33,910 bases of DNA. Origin: Microvirga makkahensis. Its GTDB lineage: Bacteria > Pseudomonadota > Alphaproteobacteria > Rhizobiales > Beijerinckiaceae. Both the position numbers and the translations under genes were made by a program. The notes under the pieces were generated by a model, which saw only the letters and a program-made list of their open reading frames with translations, searched no databases and was not told where the DNA came from. The stretch spans positions 1-33,910 of the forward strand of contig NZ_WURB01000038.1 of the NCBI RefSeq assembly GCF_009830105.1. The letters are read 5' to 3'. Each line of letters starts with the position of its first letter. Position 1 is the first letter of the stretch. Shown here in pieces: positions 1 through 7,284 of this stretch.

Positions 1-171
1 GCCCGCGTCACCGAGACCGCCACGGACAGCATCATGGATCTCCAGAAGGGGGCCGGCGACACCGGGGCCGCCGCCAGCCAGGTGCTGGGAGCCGCCCAGG
101 AACTCGCCCGCCACTCCAACGATCTCAACCGCGAGGTCGCAAGCTTCCTCTCCGGCGTCAAGGCTGCGTAG
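1..171 (+). CDS. Methyl-accepting chemotaxis protein, C-terminal end (partial)
   Basis: This is the last 56 codons of a gene that begins upstream of the window, read in frame 1 and ending with TAG at 169-171. The peptide is Ala/Gln/Ser-rich and helical, with the stretch ASQVLGAAQELARHS followed by LNREVASFLSGVKAA. That ending is typical of alphaproteobacterial methyl-accepting chemotaxis proteins, where the cytoplasmic signalling coiled coil runs out into a short tail (family knowledge). Such receptors pass ligand signals to CheA/CheW. The sensory domain is outside the window, so the ligand is unknown. A good intrinsic terminator follows 24 bases after the stop, which supports this being the true gene end. 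A different coiled-coil protein is possible but less likely. Confidence 0.75.
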   Translation, partial: ARVTETATDSIMDLQKGAGDTGAAASQVLGAAQELARHSNDLNREVASFLSGVKAA

Positions 172-194
172 TCCCTCCGGCCATCGCTATCCAT

Positions 195-220
195 AAAGCC
201 CGGTAATGCCGGGCTTTTTT
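195..220 (+). terminator. Rho-independent terminator of the chemotaxis gene
   Basis: A perfect 9-bp stem, AAAGCCCGG (195-203) with CCGGGCTTT (209-217), encloses a 5-base loop. The right arm runs into a block of six T. It lies 24 bases after the stop codon of the chemotaxis receptor. The A-run on the left arm means it could also act on the minus strand. Confidence 0.9.
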
Positions 221-221
221 C

Positions 222-614
222 TTTTCCGCCACGCTGAAACCTCTGTCCCGCCAAACCTTTTTACCAGTGACGGGCCTCCTTCCCGCGCACAGGGATGCGC
301 CCGTCGCGAGCGGCGGACCGGCTGATTGCTCCGAGCGGGTTCCTAAAACGGCAGCCGACCGCATCGATGGCAGACCGAGCTACCCGCCTCGGTCCTGAGG
401 AGATGGAGGCTGAAATCGCGACAACGCCTGGGCTGCACGCATCCTCCACTTTGCCGGATTGAGCATTGAGCGAGGATCCCAGCTCGACAATTTGAATCTA
501 TGAACCGGTTGATCCGGATTGGCATCAATGATGCATGACCTGCGAGGTCATTGCGGGCCCTCCATGACCCTGGCAGGGCCCGTTTTCCGGCTGGGCCGCG
601 CCGCCCGGAAAAGC
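222..614. other. Gene-poor stretch between the chemotaxis gene and the tRNA cluster
   Basis: About 390 bases contain no credible coding region. The short reading frames here resemble no family I recognise. The only clear structure is a strong plus-strand hairpin with a T-run at 554-586. Since the chemotaxis gene already has its own terminator at 195-220, the second one may end an unannotated short transcript starting somewhere between about 230 and 540. Confidence 0.5.
554..586 (+). terminator. Orphan terminator-like hairpin
   Basis: CGGGCCCT (554-561) pairs perfectly with AGGGCCCG (575-582) across a 13-base loop, and TTTT follows at 583-586. The T-run is present only on the plus-strand side. 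No plus-strand gene sits immediately upstream, so its transcript is unknown. Confidence 0.5.
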
Positions 615-641
615 AAAAAGCCGCCCGAAGGCGGCCTTTTT
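615..641 (-). terminator. Terminator of the tRNA-Ala/tRNA-Gly transcript
   Basis: On the minus strand this reads GCCGCC-TTCG-GGCGGC followed by TTTTT. It is a 6-bp GC stem with a very stable TTCG tetraloop and a U-run, and it starts 7 bases after the CCA end of tRNA-Gly. A T-run on the other side makes it potentially bidirectional. Confidence 0.88.
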
Positions 642-647
642 GGAAAA

Positions 648-722
648 TGGAGCGGGCGAAGGGATTCGAACCCTCGACCCCAACCTTGGCAAGGTTGTGC
701 TCTACCCCTGAGCTACACCCGC
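648..722 (-). tRNA. tRNA-Gly (anticodon GCC)
   Basis: The minus strand folds as a complete cloverleaf. The acceptor strands are GCGGGTG and CGCCCGC, the D-arm is GTAGCTCAGGGGTAGAGC, the anticodon loop is TTGCCAA, and the T-loop is GTTCGAATC. The CCA end is encoded at 650-648. Anticodon GCC reads GGC/GGU glycine codons. It lies 22 bases downstream of tRNA-Ala, too close for its own promoter, so the two are probably cotranscribed and end at the hairpin at 615-641. Confidence 0.97.
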
Positions 723-744
723 ACGCTCCGCGTTCAGATCAGAT

Positions 745-820
745 TGGTGGAGCCGAGCGGGATCGAACCGCTGACCTCGTGAATGCCATTCACGCGCTCT
801 CCCAACTGAGCTACGACCCC
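745..820 (-). tRNA. tRNA-Ala (anticodon GGC)
   Basis: The minus strand gives a full cloverleaf with acceptor strands GGGGTCG and CGGCTCC, D-arm GTAGCTCAGTTGGGAGAGC, anticodon loop ATGGCAT, T-loop GTTCGATCC, and an encoded ACCA end. The third acceptor pair is G3-U70, the classical identity element recognised by alanyl-tRNA synthetase (established knowledge), which confirms the Ala assignment independently of the anticodon. A promoter is visible upstream at 863-891. Confidence 0.97.
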
Positions 821-862
821 AGTCTGATCTGACGGCACGACTGCCGCCGTGCTCTCCCCCAT

Positions 863-891
863 CACATAATCGCGCAGCGCCCTTAGGGCAA
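863..891 (-). promoter_or_regulatory. Promoter for tRNA-Ala/tRNA-Gly
   Basis: On the minus strand a -35 TTGCCC (891-886) and a -10 TATGTG (868-863) are separated by exactly 17 bases. This matches alphaproteobacterial housekeeping promoters. The predicted start, near 856, leaves a leader of about 35 bases before tRNA-Ala. Confidence 0.6.
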
Positions 892-930
892 TCCATTTCC
901 AGCCCTTTGATTGAGGACAAAAGAAAAGGA

Positions 931-1006
931 TGGTGCCGCAAGAGGGATTCGAACCCCCGACCCCCTCATTACGAATGAGGTGCTCTACCAGCTGAGCTAT
1001 TGCGGC
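931..1006 (-). tRNA. tRNA-Thr (anticodon CGT)
   Basis: The minus strand folds into a complete tRNA: acceptor strands GCCGCAA and TTGCGGC, D-arm TAGCTCAGCTGGTAGAGC, anticodon loop TTCGTAA, T-loop GTTCGAATC, and an encoded ACCA end. Anticodon CGT reads ACG threonine codons, a common codon in a genome this rich in GC. It starts 82 bases downstream of the hemY stop and has its own promoter at 1036-1064. After its CCA end there is a T-rich run but no clear hairpin. Confidence 0.97.
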
Positions 1007-1035
1007 GTGCCGATCATGCGATCGAAGAGGGCGTC

Positions 1036-1064
1036 GTCATACCCTCTCCCCTGCTCCTTGGCAA
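1036..1064 (-). promoter_or_regulatory. Promoter for tRNA-Thr
   Basis: On the minus strand a -35 TTGCCA (1064-1059) and a -10 TATGAC (1041-1036) are spaced by 17 bases. The predicted start near 1029 leaves a leader of about 23 bases before the tRNA. The element sits between the hemY stop and the tRNA. Confidence 0.65.
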
Positions 1065-1088
1065 GGGCAGGGAGGAGCCGAATCTCGC

Positions 1089-2681
1089 CTACCAGATGGA
1101 AAAAGCGCTGCGACGAGCGGACGCTGGCTCCTCGGGCTTGGGTACATCCGGCGGGGTCGCGGGAAAAACAACGGGCTCCGCACGCGGGGGAGGCGCTTCC
1201 TCCTTCGCCGGTTCCGGCCAAGCCTCCTCGACAGCGGCGGCGGACTCCGCAGGGACCGAGGCGGGAGCGGGCTCGGTGACCGCAGAGGCTTCCGCGGCGG
1301 TCGCCGGCCCCTCCTCGGCGGGGGAGACGGGAAGCGCCCTGGGCTCCTCGTCGAGATCCGCCGTCACGTCGTCGTGCATGGTGAGCTCCGGCGCGATCAG
1401 CACGTCGGGCGGCGCCTGCCATACGAAAGCGTCGAGGCGGCCGGTGACCGGGGAAATCGGCGCCCATTGATCGGACACCACGCCGTCTGCGATCCAGGCG
1501 GGATCCCGCGGCGCGCGCGTGGCGCGGGCCAGCCACTCGCGGCCCTTGCCGGTGGAGCCGTGCTCCGCCTGTTCGAGATCGGACATCAGCAGGCAGACCC
1601 GCATGCTCGGACGATCCGCCAGGAGCGGCTCCAGCGCGTCGCGGGCGCGGTCGAACTCGCGCGCCTCGAGAGCGGAGCGGGCGACCGCCAGACGCCCCTC
1701 CGGAGCGCCGTTCGAGAGCTTGAACAGGGTTTCGGCGCGCTTGAGCCGGTCGAGGCCCGAATCGCCCGGACGCAGGTTGAGATAGACCTCGGCCAGATCA
1801 GGATGCGGCTGGCTGCGCCAGGCGGCCTCCACGACTTTGGCGGCGCGGCGCAGATCGCCCCGGCGGGACAGGAGCTTTCCAGCAAGCGCCGCGGCGGGCA
1901 CGAGATCGGGGGCGAGCTTGACCGCATCCTGCGCGCTCCTGAGCGCGCCCTCGGGATCGTGATCGGCCCGCTCAAGGGCGTCGGCCGTGAGCAGCACCGC
2001 CCGGTGGCGCTTGGCGGTGGTCTTGTCGAGGAGGCCGAGCGATGTGCGCCGCTCGATGGTCTCCAGCGCTCCGCGCCAATCGCGTTCGGCGCAGCGTGCC
2101 TCCAGCACCGCGTCGCTTGCCCAGGCGGCGGAGGGTGCCAGGCGCACCGCCTCGGAGGCGTATTCGCGGGCGCCTACGGCATCGCCGCGCCGACGGGCTT
2201 CCACGAAAAGGCCGCGCAGGCCCAGAACCCGGGTTTCGTCCTCGTCCATCATCTGCCTGAAGGCGGCCTCCGCCGCCTCCCGGTTGCCGGACACCTGAGC
2301 GGCCTGGGCCTTGAGGAGAAGGGTCAGAGGCTCGTGGCCGAGAAGCCGCTCGGCCTCGTTGGCATAGCGGCGGGCCGCGATGGTATCGCCCGCGCCCACG
2401 GCCACCATGCCCCGCGAGATCGCCTGGTAGCCTCGCGAGCGGCGGCGTGCCCGGGAGGCGAAGGTCAGGCGGGACGGCAGATGCAGGATGGTGTTCACTG
2501 CCGACCAGAGGAGCGCAAGCGCCAGGGCCAGACCCACGAGGGCGACGGCGGCCACCGCGACGGAGGTCTGCACCTCATAGCCACCGAAGGTGACCAGGAC
2601 CGTGCCCGGCCGGTCGGCGAGCCACACCGCCCCGAAGGCCGCGACGCAGAGAAGACCGATGAAGAGAAGAGCGCGCCACAT
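1089..2681 (-). CDS. hemY: HemY-family TPR membrane protein of the heme cluster
   Basis: This 530-residue protein opens with MWRALLFIGLLCVAAFGAVWLADR, a first membrane helix (about 4-22). A second helix follows at about 37-66 (VAVAAVALVGLALALALLW), which is the HemY N-terminal domain layout. The middle (about 90-420) is helical and rich in Ala, Leu and Arg, with TPR-like pairs such as AEVYLNLRPGDSGLDRLKRAETLF. The last 90 residues are a low-complexity Ala/Glu/Pro tail ending RRSAFSIW. This HemY is the proteobacterial tetratricopeptide protein linked to the late heme pathway, not the protoporphyrinogen oxidase called HemY in Bacillus; its exact biochemical role is unsettled. It starts 15 bases after the stop of the mitofilin-like gene and is probably cotranscribed with it. 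Confidence 0.85.
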   Translation of the reverse strand: MWRALLFIGLLCVAAFGAVWLADRPGTVLVTFGGYEVQTSVAVAAVALVGLALALALLWSAVNTILHLPSRLTFASRARRRSRGYQAISRGMVAVGAGDTIAARRYANEAERLLGHEPLTLLLKAQAAQVSGNREAAEAAFRQMMDEDETRVLGLRGLFVEARRRGDAVGAREYASEAVRLAPSAAWASDAVLEARCAERDWRGALETIERRTSLGLLDKTTAKRHRAVLLTADALERADHDPEGALRSAQDAVKLAPDLVPAAALAGKLLSRRGDLRRAAKVVEAAWRSQPHPDLAEVYLNLRPGDSGLDRLKRAETLFKLSNGAPEGRLAVARSALEAREFDRARDALEPLLADRPSMRVCLLMSDLEQAEHGSTGKGREWLARATRAPRDPAWIADGVVSDQWAPISPVTGRLDAFVWQAPPDVLIAPELTMHDDVTADLDEEPRALPVSPAEEGPATAAEASAVTEPAPASVPAESAAAVEEAWPEPAKEEAPPPRAEPVVFPATPPDVPKPEEPASARRSAFSIW

Positions 2682-2696
2682 CCTGGGCAGTTCCTT

Positions 2697-4286
2697 TTAC
2701 TGGGTCGAACGGTTGAGGGCGGCGAGGGCCTCGGCGGAGAGGTCGCGGGCAGCCTGCCGGGCCTCTGCGAGCGCCGTCGCCTGCTGTCCCCATTCCTCGG
2801 AGATCCGCCGCGCGGGCTCGGGCAGGGAGGCCCAGGCAGCGGCCGCCGCCTGCATGTCGCCCGCGTCCAGGGCCTGCCGGATCCGCGCCACCGTCCCTGC
2901 AACGCCGGCCGCGTCGGGTTCGTTCACGGGACGCACGGTGACCACGTTGTCCAGCATCCGCAGCACCCGGTCCGACCATTCGCCGGAGGCCGCCCGCTCG
3001 TCCCGCAGGATCTGCGGCTCCAGGGCCTCGAAGCTCTCGCGCATGGCGGAGGCGGTCGGCGCGCCTTCTCCGGCGAAGGGCTCCAGGGGCTTCAGCCGTC
3101 CGGCATCGGCGCCGGCCCTCCTCAAGCCCTCCAGCACGTCCGCATAGGGTGCGCCGCTGCGCAAGGCATCGTTCAGGCGTCCCGTGAGAACCACCCGCGT
3201 GCCGGTCTGGCCTGTCTCCTCGGCGGTTCTGCTGGTCTCGGCGACCTGCCGGGAAAGGGCCGCCAAGCGCTCGTCCAAACGCTGGCTCTGCTCGTTCAGC
3301 CGCTGGTCCAGACTCTGGCTCTGCTCGTTCAGCCGCTGGTCCAGACTCTGGCTCTGCTCGTTCAGCCGCTGGTCGAGGCGCTGGCTCTGCTCGTCGAGAC
3401 GGCGGCTCAGATCCTGCACCGCATTCGACATCTCGGTGGCGCTCTGCGCCCTGGCCTGCCCCTCGCTCTGCAAGGTCGCGACCGCATTCTCGACGGCGGA
3501 AAGGCGGCTGGAGAGATCGGCCAGCGCCGCGTCGTTCTGCGGCGGCGGCGCGGCGGGCTCCGGAAGCGGCCTGTTGAGCGCCTCCTCGGCCTGCGACGCG
3601 GCGCGGCGCGCCGTCTCCTGGATTTCCTGGAGGCGCTGGTCGAGGGAATCGCGAGCCGATTCGAGCGCCTGCAGCCGCTCCTCGGCGGGAGAGAGGTCCG
3701 CATTCTGTGATTCCGGCCGCGGCTGCCCCAGAGCGGCCACACGCTGCTCCAGCTGCACGAGGCGCTGATCGTCCTGGGGCACCGGGGGCTGCTGCCACCT
3801 CTCGAGCCCGTAAAGGAGCCCTGCGCCGACGAGGCCGCCGAGGAGGCCGGAGCCGATGAGGGCACCTGCCGAGGTGCGGCGCTCAGGAACCGGAGCCGGT
3901 GCGGACGGTGTGCCCTGCGGCGCATCCTCCTGCCGGTCCGGCTGCGGTGGCTGTTCGGCGGGCTGCGGCGGCACCTCATCGGAGGCCGTGGCCGGTTCGA
4001 TGGAATCGGCACTGCGCCCGGAATCGAGCGTCGCCTCCGCAGTGCCGAGGGTATCCTCGGGGCGAAGGGCATCCTCGGTGCCAGGAGCGTTCTCAGCGTG
4101 AAGGGTGTCCTCGGCCGGAGCAGAGGCCTCCGGCACGATCGTGTCCTCGGGCTTCACGGCATCCCAGGCCTTGTCCTGCTGAGCGCCCTCGTCGATCACG
4201 GTCGCCTTCAGATCGATGGTCGCCGGCTCGCGGGACCTTTTCTTTCGGGAATTCTTGGGAGCTTTGGGATCGGATGAATCGGTCAC
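2697..4286 (-). CDS. Mitofilin/Mic60-like inner membrane protein
   Basis: This 529-residue protein starts with GTG (MTDSSDPKAP). A basic N-terminal patch (KNSRKKRSRE) and an acidic, Pro/Ala-rich disordered region (20-140) come first. One membrane helix follows at about 141-162 (ALIGSGLLGGLVGAGLLYGL). A long coiled coil spans about 170-350, and the C-terminal part is helical (about 350-529). This is the architecture of alphaproteobacterial mitofilin-domain proteins, the bacterial relatives of mitochondrial Mic60, which are repeatedly found between hemD and hemY (established knowledge). The expected role is shaping the inner membrane and tethering it to the envelope. The coiled coil contains a run of almost identical 11-residue units encoded by 33-bp DNA repeats (3284-3415). 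A 190-base gap separates it from hemD, so it may have its own promoter. Confidence 0.8.
   Translation of the reverse strand: MTDSSDPKAPKNSRKKRSREPATIDLKATVIDEGAQQDKAWDAVKPEDTIVPEASAPAEDTLHAENAPGTEDALRPEDTLGTAEATLDSGRSADSIEPATASDEVPPQPAEQPPQPDRQEDAPQGTPSAPAPVPERRTSAGALIGSGLLGGLVGAGLLYGLERWQQPPVPQDDQRLVQLEQRVAALGQPRPESQNADLSPAEERLQALESARDSLDQRLQEIQETARRAASQAEEALNRPLPEPAAPPPQNDAALADLSSRLSAVENAVATLQSEGQARAQSATEMSNAVQDLSRRLDEQSQRLDQRLNEQSQSLDQRLNEQSQSLDQRLNEQSQRLDERLAALSRQVAETSRTAEETGQTGTRVVLTGRLNDALRSGAPYADVLEGLRRAGADAGRLKPLEPFAGEGAPTASAMRESFEALEPQILRDERAASGEWSDRVLRMLDNVVTVRPVNEPDAAGVAGTVARIRQALDAGDMQAAAAAWASLPEPARRISEEWGQQATALAEARQAARDLSAEALAALNRSTQ
3284..3415 (-). repeat. 33-bp in-frame tandem repeat inside the mitofilin-like gene
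   Basis: A 33-bp unit beginning GGCTCTGCTCGTTCAGCCGC (plus-strand reading) starts at 3284, 3317 and 3350. The first two copies are identical, the third diverges near its end, and a degenerate fourth runs 3383-3415. Each unit encodes 11 residues of the type QRLNEQSQSLD. Eleven residues is a hendecad, which extends a coiled coil without breaking its phase. The near identity of the DNA points to recent copy-number change. Confidence 0.9.
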
Positions 4287-4476
4287 AGGTCACTCTTGGT
4301 AGGTCCGTTCGGACGAGGCAGACTGGAACGCAATTGAGGCAAGCTTGAGCGCAGCGTTTCGGTTCCGGCGAGACTGGATCCTCAGGAGTAGGATGTGGCG
4401 TTATCGGACCATGATCCCCTCCTTCGGCAAAGATCCCTAGGCCATATTATCGTATCCGATGCGGCGGCCGAGGTCA

Positions 4477-5172
4477 CTAAAGGCCCCGCACCAGTTCGAG
4501 AAGCGCATCCTCATGGGGTCCGCCGGCGATGCGCGTGGCGGCGCCTGCGGCCGCGAGAGGGGCCGAGACATCCGCCGACAGGCAGAGATGGAGGCAGCCG
4601 AGGATTGCGGATTGAAGGCCTGCCCTCCCCGCCAGCTGAACGAAAAGGTCGGCGCTCCGACGGGAATAATGGAGCACGGCCGCGATTTTGCCAGTGCGGA
4701 GGGCCTCCACCGCGGCCTCGGGCAGGGCGGGCGCGGCCTCGGCTTCGTAAGCCTCCCAGGACGGCACCGTGAAGCCCGCCGCGCGCAAGGAAGCTGCGGG
4801 CTCCTCCTTATGGTGGCGGGCGGTGACATGGAGGAGCCTGCGCGGCGGCTGGAGATTGTCCCGGATCAGCCGGGACAGGGACTCGGCATCGCCTTCCGCC
4901 GTCGTGATGGACGTGAAGCCTGTCGCCCGCAGCGCATCGGTCGTCCGCTCCCCGACGGAGAAGACGGGAATGTCCTTGTCCGCGTAGGAAGACAGGGCCT
5001 CCACCCCATGGGCGCTGGTGACGATGAGCGCATCGCAGGCGCCCGCAGGGATCGGGTCGCCCGTCGGCGCGATGCGCAGCACCGGCGCGATCACCGCCTC
5101 GTGACCGAGGGCCGCGAGCTTCTTCGCCGTGCGCTCGGAATCCTCCCTCGCGCGTGTGAGCAGGATTCGCAT
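4477..5172 (-). CDS. hemD: Uroporphyrinogen-III synthase
   Basis: This 231-residue protein, MRILLTRAREDSERTAKKL, has the HemD pattern: an N-terminal RP/TR-like start, a central LHVTARHHKEEPAASLRAAGF segment, and a C-terminal lobe with AVLHYSRRSADLFVQLAG. The enzyme closes hydroxymethylbilane with inversion of ring D to give uroporphyrinogen III in the cytoplasm, the branch point to heme, siroheme and cobalamin. Sequence conservation in this family is low, so context matters. Its ATG overlaps the TGA of hemC by one base (at 5172), so it is translationally coupled to the preceding enzyme of the same pathway. The length is normal for the family. Confidence 0.93.
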   Translation of the reverse strand: MRILLTRAREDSERTAKKLAALGHEAVIAPVLRIAPTGDPIPAGACDALIVTSAHGVEALSSYADKDIPVFSVGERTTDALRATGFTSITTAEGDAESLSRLIRDNLQPPRRLLHVTARHHKEEPAASLRAAGFTVPSWEAYEAEAAPALPEAAVEALRTGKIAAVLHYSRRSADLFVQLAGRAGLQSAILGCLHLCLSADVSAPLAAAGAATRIAGGPHEDALLELVRGL

Positions 5173-6098
5173 CAGGCCGTCAGGAACCCGGCCGGCATGC
5201 GGGTGCGCAGCTCGGTTCCCGCCTCGCGGCCGAGCGCCACGGCATCGTCCGGCGGGCCGCGCCGGATCGCCTCGAGTGATTCGGATCCGTCCGGGCGCAG
5301 CACGAGGCCGCGGATCTCGAGCGTGTCGTCCACCATGCGCGCATAGCCCGCGATCGGCGTGCGGCAGGAGCCGTCGAGAATGGTCAGGAAAGCCCGCTCG
5401 GCGGCGAGCGCATGACCGGTGGCGGCGTCGAGGATCGGCCGCAGGGCCTCGCGCACCCTCTCGTCCTCGCTGCGAATGGCGATGGCGATGGCTCCCTGCC
5501 CCACGGCGGGAAGAAAATCATCCGTGCCGAGGGTCGCGGTCACGTGATCCGTCAGCCCGAGACGCCGCAGGCCCGCCATGGCGAGCAGAGTGGCGTCCAC
5601 CTCGCCGCGCTCGAGCTTGGCGAGCCGCGTCTGCACGTTGCCGCGCAGGAGCGTCACCGTCAGGTCGGGCCGCAGGCGGCGGATCTGCGCCTGACGGCGC
5701 AGGGACGCGGAGCCGACGACCGCCCCCGGCGGCAGATCGGCAAGGCTCCCGTAGCGGTGGCTGATGAATGCGTCGCGCACGTCCTCGCGGGGCAGGAACC
5801 CGGCGATCGCGATGCCTTCCGGCAGGGTGGTCGGCAGGTCCTTGGCCGAGTGCACGGCCAGATCGATGGAGCCTTCGAGGAGGGCGATGTCGAGTTCCTT
5901 GGTGAAGAGCCCCTTGCCCCCGGCCTCCGAAAGGGGCCGGTCCTGAATCGCATCGCCCGTGGTCTTGATGATCGACAGGGGAAGGGTCTCGACCGCCCAT
6001 CCATGGGCGGCGACCAGCCTGTCTTGTGTCTCGTGGGCCTGCGCCAGCGCCAGGGGGCTGCCGCGCGTGCCGATGACCAGGGTCGATGAAGAGGCCAT
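5172..6098 (-). CDS. hemC: Hydroxymethylbilane synthase (porphobilinogen deaminase)
   Basis: This 308-residue enzyme polymerises four porphobilinogens into hydroxymethylbilane. The start IGTRGSPLALAQ (9-20), KTTGD (45-49), GGKGLFTKELD (60-70) and AVHSAKDLP (81-89) are the active-site and substrate-binding motifs. RGNVQTRLAKL follows, and the cysteine that carries the dipyrromethane cofactor is C245 in LDGSCRTPI. The ATG at 6098 lies 12 bases after CAGGAG on the minus strand. It is the first gene of the hemC-hemD pair and is divergent from tsaD, a gene order often seen in Hyphomicrobiales. All key residues are present. Confidence 0.97.
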   Translation of the reverse strand: MASSSTLVIGTRGSPLALAQAHETQDRLVAAHGWAVETLPLSIIKTTGDAIQDRPLSEAGGKGLFTKELDIALLEGSIDLAVHSAKDLPTTLPEGIAIAGFLPREDVRDAFISHRYGSLADLPPGAVVGSASLRRQAQIRRLRPDLTVTLLRGNVQTRLAKLERGEVDATLLAMAGLRRLGLTDHVTATLGTDDFLPAVGQGAIAIAIRSEDERVREALRPILDAATGHALAAERAFLTILDGSCRTPIAGYARMVDDTLEIRGLVLRPDGSESLEAIRRGPPDDAVALGREAGTELRTRMPAGFLTA

Positions 6099-6228
6099 TC
6101 CCGCTGCGTACTCCTGATTGAGGACAACATCCGCGTTTGATCTTGTGCGGCGGGGCGGACTATAGGGGGAGGACAGCCGGGCCGAAAGCCCGAAAGATCA
6201 CGTAACAGCCAACGGCACCCGACAGACC
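6099..6228. promoter_or_regulatory. Divergent hemC / tsaD promoter region
   Basis: This 130-base gap must hold promoters for both flanking genes. On the plus strand TTGATC (6137-6142) and TATAGG (6161-6166), 18 bases apart, form a plausible tsaD promoter. On the minus strand the same spot reads TATAGT, a good -10 for hemC, though I see no convincing -35 for it. The two -10 elements would then overlap. These are pattern matches only. Confidence 0.4.
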
Positions 6229-7284
6229 ATGCGCATCCTAGGCATCGAAACCACCTGCGACGAAACCGCGGCCGCCGTGGTGGGCGTCAGCTTCGACGGG
6301 CGGGGCGAAATCCTCTCCAGCGAGGTCCTGAGCCAGATCGCCGAGCACGCGGCCTATGGCGGAGTGGTGCCGGAGATCGCGGCCCGCGCCCATGTGGAAG
6401 TGCTTGATCGCCTCGTCGCCCGCGCCCTCAGGGCAGCCGGCTGCACGATGAAGGACATCGACGGCATCGCGGTGGCCGCAGGGCCCGGCCTCATCGGCGG
6501 CGTGCTCGTGGGTCTCACCACCGCGAAGGCGATCGCACTCGTCACCCGCAAACCTCTGATGGCGGTGAACCATCTGGAGGCCCATGCGCTCACGGCACGG
6601 CTCACCGACGGCATCGGCTTTCCCTACCTGCTTCTTCTCGCCTCGGGCGGCCACACGCAGCTCGTGGCCGTGAAGGGCGTGGGCGATTACACCCGCATCG
6701 GCACCACCATCGACGACGCCATAGGCGAGGCCTTCGACAAGGTGGCGAAGATGCTGGGCTTAGCGTATCCGGGCGGGCCCCATGTGGAGCGCGAGGCGGC
6801 GAAGGGCAATCCGGAACGCTTCGCCCTGCCCCGCCCCATGCTGGGACGGGCGGAGCCGAATTTCTCGCTCTCGGGCCTCAAGACCGCCGTGCGGATCGAG
6901 GCGGAGAAGATCGCGCCTCTCACGCAAACCGACATCGCGGATCTCTGCGCCGGTTTCCAGGCCGCCATCGTGGACGTTGTGGTGGACCGCACCCGGGTCG
7001 CTCTTCGTCAGTTTCGCCAGATCGCCGAGGCCCCGAAGGCGCTCGTGGTGGCGGGCGGCGTAGCCGCCAACCAGGCCATGCGGCAGGCGCTCCAGCGCCT
7101 GGCCGTCGAGACGGGCCTCAAGCTCGTCGCCCCGCCCCTCGCCCTGTGCGGCGACAATGCCGCGATGATCGCCTGGGCGGGGCTCGAACGCATGCGGCTC
7201 GGTCTGATCGACGACATCGACGCACCCGCCCGCGCCCGCTGGCCGCTCGACACCAGCGGCCAGGCCGTGGGGGTGAAGGCCTGA
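6229..7284 (+). CDS. tsaD: tRNA N6-threonylcarbamoyladenosine transferase subunit TsaD
   Basis: This 351-residue protein (MRILGIETTCDETAAAVV) belongs to the Kae1/TsaD family. TsaD transfers the threonylcarbamoyl group from threonylcarbamoyl-AMP to A37 of tRNAs reading ANN codons, working with TsaB and TsaE in the cytoplasm. The ASKHA ATPase fold shows in IETTCDETAAA (6-16) and in the glycine-rich VVAGGVAAN near residue 275. The metal ligands are H115 and H119 (NHLEAH). LLASGGHTQLV and DDAIGEAFDKVAKMLGL are further family signatures. The length is normal. Its TGA shares one base with the ATG of gpsA, so the two genes are coupled. Confidence 0.97.
   Translation: MRILGIETTCDETAAAVVGVSFDGRGEILSSEVLSQIAEHAAYGGVVPEIAARAHVEVLDRLVARALRAAGCTMKDIDGIAVAAGPGLIGGVLVGLTTAKAIALVTRKPLMAVNHLEAHALTARLTDGIGFPYLLLLASGGHTQLVAVKGVGDYTRIGTTIDDAIGEAFDKVAKMLGLAYPGGPHVEREAAKGNPERFALPRPMLGRAEPNFSLSGLKTAVRIEAEKIAPLTQTDIADLCAGFQAAIVDVVVDRTRVALRQFRQIAEAPKALVVAGGVAANQAMRQALQRLAVETGLKLVAPPLALCGDNAAMIAWAGLERMRLGLIDDIDAPARARWPLDTSGQAVGVKA

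Noticed and set aside
519..1279. Plus-strand frames running through the tRNA genes (peptides with GFEPST or GIRTPDP)
   Set aside because: These are the well-known spurious translations of the antisense strand of tRNA T-arms, often mis-annotated as proteins.
3284..3415. CRISPR array
   Set aside because: The 33-bp copies are contiguous with no spacers and lie in frame inside a protein gene.
1374..3710. 778-codon plus-strand open frame opposite hemY and the mitofilin-like gene
   Set aside because: Arg/Gly/Pro/Ala-rich composition, no family resemblance, and both genes on the other strand are recognisable. High GC suppresses stop codons on the antisense strand.
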